64,000 nucleotides of DNA from Cyathus striatus (taxonomy: Eukaryota > Basidiomycota > Agaricomycetes > Agaricales > Nidulariaceae). The notes under the pieces were generated by a model. That model saw only the letters and a program-made list of their open reading frames with translations, had not been told where the DNA came from and made no database searches. The position numbers were made by a program, and so were the translations under genes. Shown here in pieces: positions 55,989 to 64,000 of the stretch; position 1 is the stretch's first letter; each line of letters begins with the position of its first letter. Location of the stretch: positions 2,046,001 through 2,110,000 of the forward strand of contig JAOVFP010000014.1 of assembly GCA_025738555.1 (NCBI GenBank). Direction: 5' to 3'.

Positions 55989-56707
55989 GTATACAGAAGT
56001 GGAGAGATAAAGACAGCACTAAAACTCAGTGACCAAATGGATAACAGCTAGAACACATCTAGCAATGTGTGAAGGTCACATGACAAAACATGATCAGTAT
56101 CCAAGAGAAGCAAGTGATAACAAGGCACCTCAGCAAGTCCCAAAGTCCTGAGTCAACCAATCAACTTCTCTCAGAGTGACCAGTGAAGTGATAACATAGC
56201 TAGATTAAGTGATGAACCCTGAACCCTGATTGACACCTGAGCTATTCTTAGCACATCTGCATATAGCCAATCCTGCCATGACTGAAGGAACATGCACAGT
56301 GCCATATTCCCTATTGTGCAACTCCCTATGACAGATGCTTGAACCCCTGTCCAGTACACTCCATGAGTGTATGGCTTTCCCTCTGCAGTGATGTAGTTTA
56401 TTATTCCCAGTACCCTGAATGTACCTATCCAGTAGCTATACAGTACCATTAGCCACCATATTTCCAACAGTATATAAAGTAGATGAGTTTGCCATGTACA
56501 CAAAGCTATCCCCTGTGCAGCTTCTGTTATAAAATACTTTGATGTAGTGTAGAGAAATAAAGCATATTTTCTAAGATCATTGATTTGTAATTTGATTTGA
56601 GTCTAGTAAGAGAAGCTGTAAACTCATAGAGAATCACATGTTTGCCTCATACATAGCCAGAGATGTTATCTAACCACTACTTAGTTATTCCTTCACCTTC
56701 CTATACA
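55989..56707. mobile_element. Probable LTR of another element
   Basis: Bounded by TGTATAC and CCTATACA (6-bp inverted TGTATA/TATACA). Just right of it, read on the minus strand, lies AAAGGGGGGTAGAAGGGAGA, a purine tract, which would make this the 3' LTR of a minus-strand element. Against this, TATATAAAGTAG (56471) and AATAAAGC (56556) look like plus-strand promoter and poly(A) signals. The internal region is not recognisable. Confidence 0.4.
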
Positions 56708-56859
56708 TCTCCCTTCTACCCCCCTTTGCCTGGAAGCATCATTAACACCAATTTTCTGCGAAATTCCCTCCAAACTTGCCACCCCATTATGTTGTTTTAG
56801 GAGTAAGTAGTTATAATTACATAATCTAGCTACTATCACCCTGTTGTAAACATCTCTAA

Positions 56860-57610
56860 CCTCTTAAGGGAGTGGCAGCTAGAATAACTTTTCTTTTAAT
56901 TCTTCCTCCACCACCTATAGCTGATGCCTCAGGAGTATTCATAGTATTAATTTCAGTTACAGTCTCAATAGCTGTAGCTTCAGCAGAAGTTCCAATAGTC
57001 AAAGTCAAAGTCTCAATGATACCAGTCTTGGTAGTAGCTCCTGTAGTGATTTCAGAAGCTTGAGTAATCTCAGTGTTAATAGTTGCAGCTTCAATTGAAA
57101 CTCCAGCAGCAGCAGTGGCTTTAGTGGTAGCTCCAGAGGTCTCAGTAGCCATAACACATGCAGAAGGTGCCACAGTAAGGCCAATTTCTTTAATAATCAT
57201 TTCAGCACTGAAATAATTGCATTGGAATTAATTTACTATGAAATAGGTATACACACTCTTTAGTGGAAGAGGCAGCTTCATCTTCTTCTTTCTTATTTGC
57301 AGCTGTTTTACTGTAAAAAGTGTTAGCAAACCAATAGAAATAACTGAACAGTCAGTACACTGTTCTTTAGTGCATCTTCCCTTCTTCCCCTTCCCTTTTT
57401 TAACTTTACTCTTATCCTTCTCAATATCCAGCTCATTTGAGTTGATAGCAGCCCTCTCAGCAGCAGGCTCCACTGTAGTGTCCACAAATAATTGTGCACA
57501 CTTGCATGGCTTTGATGCTGGTGAATCAGAACAACCTGACCACTATGAGAATGAGGTGGTGAAACAGTAGTAGAGGTGTTGTTGGTGTCATTTTTCTTGT
57601 TAGGAGCCAT
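56860..57610 (-). pseudogene. Gene relic starting MAPNKKND
   Basis: ATG at 57610 gives MAPNKKNDTNNTSTTVSPPH, then a frame change near 57540 to CSDSPASKPCKCAQLFVDTT, AERAAINSNELDIEKDKSKV, a KKGKGKKGRC basic run and CTKEQCTDC. After AT-rich likely introns (57340-57210), a Thr/Ala/Glu-rich segment (57200-56860; SGATTKATAAAGVSIEAAT) follows. It may be the 5' part of the relic at 54098-55800. Function unknown. Confidence 0.4.
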
Positions 57611-57888
57611 ATTGTATAGTAAAAAGTGAATGGATATTAGTGAAGACAAGAGACAATGTGGGGGTTGTGAGTCAAGTGGGGGCAGGGCAACAAAAAGATA
57701 AGTAGACCCTTCCATACTCACATATATGCCACATGTGTGCCTGCTGACTAGGTCTAAAATTATCTTGAAAGCTTCTCATGTGAATAAAAGTCCGAAAATG
57801 GGGTGGTAACTGCTTTTATTCTAATTAAAACAGATCAATCCCTTGGTTCATCATAAATTAAGCCCCATTTTGGCATGCCAGTTACAAG
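57611..57888. other. Nothing recognised
   Basis: Short intergenic stretch without features that I can name. Confidence 0.3.
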
Positions 57889-59749
57889 CAGTTACATCAC
57901 TTGCACAAATGTGTGAACTATGAATTCCCCCCCTCACTACCCTTGCTATACATTCCCCCCCTTGCTATACATTCCCACATCTCACTATCCTTCCCCCCCC
58001 CTTACTATACATTTCCCACCCTTGCTATATGTGCCCCCCCCTCACTGTACATTCCCCCCCTCACTATATGTTCCCCCCTCACTGTACTACCCCCCCTCAC
58101 TATATGTTCCCTCTCCTCACTATATGTCCCCCCCCCTCCACTATGCACTACATACTATTAATCTCCCCCCTGTCCCCTTCCTCCCCTTGCTATGCATTCC
58201 CTCATTATCCATCCCCCTTGCATCCATCCCCCCTTGCACTATTCATTCACACACTACCCATTTCCCCCTCACTATGTGCTATCCATCCCCCTCACTATCC
58301 ATCCCCCCCTGCTATGTGTCCTCCTGCTGTGTGTTGCATGTTGGCATCATTGTAACAGGGGTGTGGGGTGAAATGAGAATGAATGATAATATCCTCACCA
58401 GTTGGGTGGCATGACATTGTCATTGTATTGCAATGAAAGGGAAGGACAGGGGCACATGGAGACAAGATGTGTGGGAGAGAATGCCTCCTCACCAGCTGAG
58501 CAGCATGGCATCATTGTTGTCACAATGCAGAGGGGAAGGTAGAGGTGCATGGAGACATGAGACTATCCTCACCAGCTGGGTGGCATGGCATCACAATGTT
58601 GCAATGCAGAGGGGAGGACAGGGCACTGGGTGAGATGAGATGCATGGGGGTGATGTGATGCAGAGAGTGGAGGAGGCACTCAGTGGGATGAGACACATGG
58701 AGAGAGAACAGTGTCCTCACTGGCTGGGCAGCATGGAGTCATTTTGTCACAACACAGAGGGGAGGACAGGGGCAATGTGAGACAGGGCACTGGGTGACAT
58801 CAGGGGAACAAGATGTGCAGTTACAGTACCCGTCCTCACTGGCTTGGTAGCATGGCATCATCATGTTGTAATGCAGAGGGGAGGATTGAGGTGCTGGGTG
58901 AAATGGTGGTTGTTGTCAGCTTTTGTCCTCATTTTCCTTGTTCTCATTGACCCTCCTGATATAGAAACCTTCATTGTTCTCATCACCCCTCTCCATTTCC
59001 CTTCACTGCATACTGTTCTCCTACACCTTGCCTTCCTTGCCCTACCTCCTCTGCTACTCCTTGTCCACCTTGTGTGGTACCAGTCATATTGTGTGCTTTT
59101 GATGTCACCAGTGGCTGGGAAGTGGGGGTGAGAGGGAAGAGAGAAGGGGAGATAGAAGGAGCCAAGGGGAGATGGGAGCAGAAGAGCAGAGGAAAGGTAA
59201 TGGTGAATGAGTGGAGGAAGAGTGATAGTGGACAGGCAGATGTGGTAATGTCAGAGGATGCCATTAACCAAAACAGTCTGACACTGCCATGTATGGTTGC
59301 ATGCTTGACATATACACTGAGATATCTTTTAAAAATAATGCCTCTGTGGTGTAGTAGTATTGATTGCTTCAATATGTGAACCATTTGTTTATATAATAGT
59401 ATGTGAGCATAGGTTCAATTCTTCATGGTGCCAAAATCTTATTATAATATATGTATTGTTACATTTACTAGTACAAAAACACAGAATCTTATTTACCTGA
59501 ATTCCATGTGAATGCCAGGTGAAGTTTACCTGGTTAACTCATGTAGAATTCACATGTAATTCACATGAATTTCATATGGGGTTTTTCATGTGAATTTCAC
59601 CTATTCATGTTGTTCCAGATGAGATTCATGTGAAGTAATTTGCAGAGGACTCCCTCAAAATCAGAGAAAACTGAGGTCCAAAACTTCAGGTGAATAGGTG
59701 AAGTTCACATGAAATTCATGTGAAAAGGGTGAGGAAGAGTAAATACCTC
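57889..59749. mobile_element. Composite satellite element E5
   Basis: Candidate left end CAGTTACATCACTTGCACA (57889) and right end, inward, GAGGTATTTACTCTTCC (59749) resemble the E1-E3 termini, but the flanking 8-mers do not match. Inside: C-rich microsatellites (CCCCCTCACTATATGTTCC; 57930-58330), a minisatellite of about 60-120 bp (CAGCTGGGTGGCATGGCATC; 58390-58900), and a GA-rich stretch (59125-59225). Then a tRNA-like unit (59341-59435; B box GGTTCAATTCTTC, ending GGTGCC) and CACATGAAATTCATGTG words (59480-59740). Same module order as E4. Confidence 0.45.
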
Positions 59750-60048
59750 AACATCTCTAACTTTTACCTCATGACATCATATCCAGCCCTTGACATGCCT
59801 TTTATTGAGGATTGCATATATTGTTAGAATTACAGATATATACAAAAGAGGAAGAGAAGTAAGTAATGAACCACAATAAAATTATGAAAGATAGTGTGTT
59901 TGTATATGATTATCAAAAAATACTACACAAGAAAAATGAGAAATAAAAATGGGACAAGAATTGGCAAGGAACAGAGTTAATAATGAAAAAAAAAGCACAA
60001 TGCAAAAGCAAAATAATTCATAACATTATACATGTTCAAAATACTAAT
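59750..60048. other. AT-rich, nothing recognised
   Basis: AT-rich spacer with an A-run (59986-59993), adjoining the 3' end of the TPR pseudogene. Confidence 0.35.
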
Positions 60049-61306
60049 CTAGTTGGGTGTAATATTTTTCCCCTTCTTTAAAATAAATTTATTTAGGTTC
60101 TCTGAATCTTCCCATTTCCCTTGGTAGTTATATGTTCTTGCTAGATTCCTCATACTTCTTATAGTATCAGGATGATCTTTACCTAGAATTCTAGTCCTCA
60201 TATCTAGCACTTGAATTCCCAGTTGCTCAGCCTCTTTCCATTTCTCCATTTTACAGTAAATCCATGCCAGATTTCCTATACTTTTAAGAGTAGCAGGATG
60301 CTCTTGACTTAGAATTTTTGTTCTCATCTCTAGTACATTGATCTGAATCTGTGCTGCTTCTGTCCATTTCTCTTGACTCTGGTATGTAATAGCCAGATTT
60401 TCCATGCTTGTCAGAGTGTCAGGATGCTCTTGACCTAGAATTCTAGTTCTGATGTCTAATACATGGAGCTCCAGCTGCTCTGCATCTTTCCATTTCCCTT
60501 GATTCCAGTATGTAATTGCTAGATTTGCCATGCTTGTTAGAGTATCAGGATGCTCTTCACTTAGAATTTTGGTTCTCATGTCCAATACTTTGGTCTGTAG
60601 TTGCTGTGCCTCTTTCCATTGCTGTTGATTTTGAAAGGTAATCGCAAGGTTTTCTATGCTTCTGAGAGTTTCAGAATGATATTGACCTAGAATTCTGGTC
60701 CTTATCTCCAATACTTGAGTCTCGATCTGCTTAGCATTTTTCCATTTCCCTTGATTCTGATATGTAATAGCCAGATTTCCTATACTTGTGAGGGTATCAG
60801 GATGTTCTCCACCTAAAACTCTAGTCCTCATATCTAGCACCTGATTCTCCAACTGTTCTGCCTCCATCCATTTAGCTTGATTCAAGTATGTGATAGCTAA
60901 GTTCTCCATGCTTGTTATGGTATCAGGATGCTCTTTACCTAAAATTTCAGTTCTCATATTTAAGACCTTGATCTGTAACTGTTCTGCCTCTTTTCATTTC
61001 TCTTGATTCTGATATGTAATAGCTAAATTTCCCATACTTGTGAGGGTGTCAGGGTGCTCTTGACCTAGAATTTGAATTCTCAACTCTAACACCTGGTTTT
61101 CTAGCTCCTCTGAATTTTTCCATTTTGCTTGATTCCAGTATGTAATAGCTAGATTTCCCATGCTTGTGAGGGTATCAGGATGCTGTTTACCTAGAATTCT
61201 AGTTCTCATTTCCAGCACCTCAATTTGCAGTTTCTCTGCCTCTTGCCATTTCCCCTGATTTTGGTATGTAATAGCCATGTTTCCCATGTTTGTAAGGGTA
61301 TCAGGA
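60049..61306 (-). pseudogene. TPR-repeat gene, 3' part only
   Basis: Minus strand. Ten 42-residue TPRs with core LGQEHPDTLTSMGNLAITYQ.Q.KW, ending in a short tail GKNITPN. The first repeat starts abruptly at NPDTLTN, where a hAT element begins (61308), so the NB-ARC part is gone. In repeat 3 the conserved Trp is replaced by TGA (about 60992-60994). It is related to 9629-13546 but its repeats are more diverged from each other, so it lacks the recent homogenisation seen there. Confidence 0.75.
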
Positions 61307-61307
61307 T

Positions 61308-62369
61308 TAGTGTTGTTGGCACAACCTTGCCATTTTGCCTCGCCAGGTATCGCCAGGTGGCGATACCTAGGATTATGTAATCAAATAATAAGTGGTGTGA
61401 TTCCACTGTCATTGCCCTCCGTTCCATTAGATACCTCCGCAGCCTCACAAATTCAATATGTACTATGCTAACATGAGTGGAACTAAAGGTGGACATCCAG
61501 AAGATAAATTCATAACTGAAAACTTCATTATGAAGGAGAAAAACAAGAAAACGAGATGCTGGACAGTAGAGTGCAAGTACTGTTCAGTGCTATTGATTCA
61601 TCAAGGTGGCCACTGTCCAAAGCACTTTGCATCTCTGAATGAATGCCACAACGCGCCAAAAGATGTATGGACTGATGCAAACAAGATTCTGATGGAGCGT
61701 GGTGGAGGGGTAAATATAGCTGTGTCTGACTCAGAGGATGATGCCAAGGTTACCGCTCATCCCAAGAAGAAGCAAAAGGTTGCAGCTGGAAAGGCAGTTA
61801 TTACAACTGGAATGGGAAGCTTTGTGGATAGGGCACTTACGAAGGGAGAGCAAGACAGTGCTAATACCCAGCTTCTAAGGTGAGTATATTGATAATGAGG
61901 GGAATAATGTGGAAGTAACCACAAGAACAGGTGATTTATACATGGAAACATCCCCTTTAATCAGGCTGACAGCCACTTCTTTTGGAAATGGGTGGGAAAC
62001 ATCCGTCCTTCTTATTCCCCAGCTTCGCATTTCATTCTCATGTCAACATATCTCCCAGCTGAAGAAGTGCGTGCTTACAATGAAGATGTTGAAAGGCTTG
62101 CAGCTAGAGAAAGTTTGACATACTTGATGGATGGGTGGGAAGACAGCATGAAGCGGAGTGTTTATGGATGTCTTGTATCAGAAGTTGGGGAATACCCTAT
62201 TATCCTGGCACTGAAAGAACTTACTGGCATATGTGCAACTGCAGACAATCTTGTTGTTGTTGCTGATGAAGCACTGACTAAGAAGCAAGTCAATTCTCGC
62301 GCTATCACTGCAGTCTGTACAGATAACCCAACAACCATGCACATAAGTATCAGCCAATTTGGATCATAA
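61308..62369 (+). mobile_element. hAT transposon with BED-like finger, truncated
   Basis: The left end TAGTGTTGTTGGCACAACC (61308) abuts the TPR gene. 61458-61883 encodes MSGTKGGHPEDKFITENFIM, then CWTVECKYCSVLLIHQGGHC, LNECHNAPKDVW: a BED-type zinc-binding region (C-X2-C plus His). After an intron (donor GTGAGT at 61881), 61943-62369 reads NQADSHFFWKWVGNIRPSYS, TYLMDGWEDSMKRSVYGCLV, LALKELTGICATADNLVVVA and ITAVCTDNPTTM. This fits the DUF659 start of a hAT transposase (first catalytic Asp in the LMDGW segment). The remainder of the transposase and the right end are missing. It is a possible autonomous relative of the hAT-like satellite elements. Confidence 0.65.
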
Positions 62370-62439
62370 AAAGCCCAGGTTTTATGAAAAAGTGATCACA
62401 AAATCCCTGACTTCCATGATCACTGCTAAAATCTAATGG

Positions 62440-62930
62440 TATTCATTATTATTAATGAATGTATGAGTGATCAAAGGTGATCATTGGATGTTATAATAGT
62501 GTATGATAGATATTAAAGGGCATATTGACTACTAATGAATACTAATGAATGTGAAAGTGATCATAAGTGATCATGATATGATATAATGGTGTATTATAGT
62601 GTGTAATGACTACTAGTGAATACTAATGGATGTGTAAGTGATCATAAGTGATCATGGTATGTTGTAATAGCATATTATAGTGCGTAATCACTACTGGTGA
62701 ATACTAATGGATGTGGAAGTGATCATAAGTGATCATGGTATAGTATAACAGTATATTATAGTGTGTAATGACTACTAGTTAATACTAATGAATGTGGAAG
62801 TGATCATATGTGATCATGATATGTTATAATAGCATATTATTGTGCATAATGCCTACTAGTTAATACTAATAAATGTAAAAGTGATGATAAGTGATCATTG
62901 TATAAATAATAGCATATTAATTTATAGGAA
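62440..62930. repeat. 81-bp tandem satellite
   Basis: The GTGATCATAAGTGATCATGRT start recurs at 62557, 62638, 62719, 62800 and 62881, exactly 81 bp apart, with an irregular first unit at 62467. Each unit also holds TATTATAGTGTGTAATGACTAC and TACTAATGRATG. It follows the truncated hAT gene directly. Confidence 0.85.
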
Positions 62931-62934
62931 TATC

Positions 62935-63720
62935 ACATTTTCCCACATGTCACACCTGTCACGCTCGTCACATTCGTCACACATGTCACGAGTGTTACGA
63001 ATGTCACGCTCCACATATTTGTCACGTATGTCACACCTGTTATGTACGTCACACCTGTCACATCTGTCACGTATGTCACGTATATTGCATTTGTCATGTA
63101 TGTCACACCTGTCACACCTGTCGTATTTGTCACATATGTCACATATGTTATGCATGTTACATTTGTCACACTTATGTACATCATGTATATCACATTTATT
63201 ATGTATGTCACACGTCTCATGTATGTCACATTTGTCACACGTGTCACAGTACGAATGTCACGCTCCTCATATTTGTCACACCTGTTGTATATGTCATGTA
63301 TGTAGCATTTGTCACACTTGTCACACTTTTTATACATGTCACACCTGTTATGTATGTCACATTTGTCATGCATATCACATTCTTACATGTCACGCTTGTC
63401 AGATTCGTCACACCTGTCACGCTCGTCACATATGTCACATATTTTACTACTTGTCACATATGTTTCACTTATCAGTCCCATCTGTCACAAATGTCACCCC
63501 TTCCCTATATATTACAAATGTCACATTTTCTGTATTTGTCATTCCTTTCCTGTATGTTATACTTGCACCCATATCACACTTGTTATGCTTTACATTTATA
63601 CCTTTCCCACATATCATTGTTAGCATATTGATCTCACAAGTAAATTTACTTGCCATACAGATTACATCTGTCACAAATTTTACCACTTGTCACATATGTC
63701 CCCCTATATTACCACATGTC
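62935..63720. repeat. TGTCAC word satellite
   Basis: About 9-10-bp words TGTCACACC, TGTCACGTA, TGTCACGCT and TGTTATGTA repeat with CG, CA and TG variants at the same place. A 298-codon open frame across it encodes only Ser/His/Met/Leu repeats and is an artefact. Confidence 0.75.
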
Positions 63721-63770
63721 ATGCTTTTTCTTTTTCTGCTACCCATCACACTATTTCTGCCACCAATTGT

Positions 63771-63985
63771 TGTCTGAAGCAACAAATAATGAAGGGGGGT
63801 AAGTTGGGAGAGAGAGGGGTGATAAGAGATGAAAAGCTCAGACACAGACACAGATACAGACACAAATACAAATAGGAGGAAACTTGTGGTCAACTATCAA
63901 ATTACAGAGAGTTTATATACTAGAGTTATCAACCAAAGTCCTCCAAGGTCTGAACCAGAGGCTGTACAACCCAGAATATCTAACA
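63771..63985. mobile_element. LTR, family D, diverged copy
   Basis: TGTCTGAAGCAACAAATAAT ... CCCAGAATATCTAACA, a shorter relative of 20667-20939. Flanks share only TTGT. The window ends 15 bases later, so I cannot tell a solo LTR from the start of a full element. Confidence 0.65.
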
Positions 63986-64000
63986 TTGTACCTTTCCTGC

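Noticed and set aside
57901..58414. Pro/Ser-rich frames up to 164 codons
   Set aside because: CCCCCTCACTATA microsatellite translated in several frames.
57889..59749. Firm target duplication for E5
   Set aside because: Ends look right, but flanking GTTACAAG and AACATCTC differ, so boundaries stay unproven.
62881..63777. 298-codon open frame rich in Ser/His/Leu/Met
   Set aside because: It runs through the TGTCAC word satellite; a 9-bp word gives a repeating tripeptide and all frames on both strands stay open.

Overview
The window looks like genomic DNA of an agaricomycete (mushroom-forming) basidiomycete. Introns are short (about 50-65 nt, GT..AG). The gene families are ones I associate with Agaricomycetes: an NB-ARC/TPR (NLR-like) protein, a multi-pass membrane family, KDZ-linked CxC5/CxC6 cysteine clusters and chromodomain Ty3/Gypsy elements. 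Nothing is prokaryotic. I do not name a species.

Layout. 1-9.4 kb has ordinary CpG content. It holds two diverged copies of one roughly 1.2 kb sequence, a degenerate GC-rich repeat array, and one gene that reads as intact (six exons, complement 3825..2711). At about 9.4 kb CpG nearly disappears. 9.6-13.5 kb is a fungal NLR-like gene (NB-ARC plus about 19 near-identical 42-residue TPRs), cut short by an in-frame TGA. 14-26.8 kb is a nest of old Ty3/Gypsy elements: gypsy B remnant, gypsy A with both LTRs, and three solo LTRs. 26.8-41.2 kb is a 14.4 kb Ty3/Gypsy element (gypsy C) with 204-bp LTRs, a CCAGA target duplication and about 3 kb of extra sense ORFs between pol and the 3' LTR. 41.2-49.4 kb holds a gag relic, composite satellite elements and a mariner-like MITE. 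49.4-57.6 kb holds gypsy D, a broken KDZ-associated gene and other gene relics. 57.9-64 kb holds a composite element, a second TPR pseudogene cut by a hAT element, an 81-bp satellite, a TGTCAC-word satellite and a partial LTR.

Three themes recur. (1) CpG decay: every difference between the two LTRs of gypsy C lies at a CpG-derived site. Nearly all in-frame stops in the retroelements are TGA, and conserved Arg positions of the gypsy RT are Cys, Trp or His. (2) A family of 1.1-1.5 kb non-autonomous elements shares hAT-like termini ([C/G]AG, then CACT at positions 11-14) and 8-bp target duplications. Each is filled with its own set of short palindromic words. One has an internal empty-site control. 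(3) Retroelement cargo: gypsy A carries an antisense gene between its chromodomain and 3' LTR, and gypsy C carries extra sense ORFs in the same place.

Most of the window is dead DNA. Probably functional genes are the membrane protein, possibly the NLR-like gene, and at most one tiny secreted-protein candidate.
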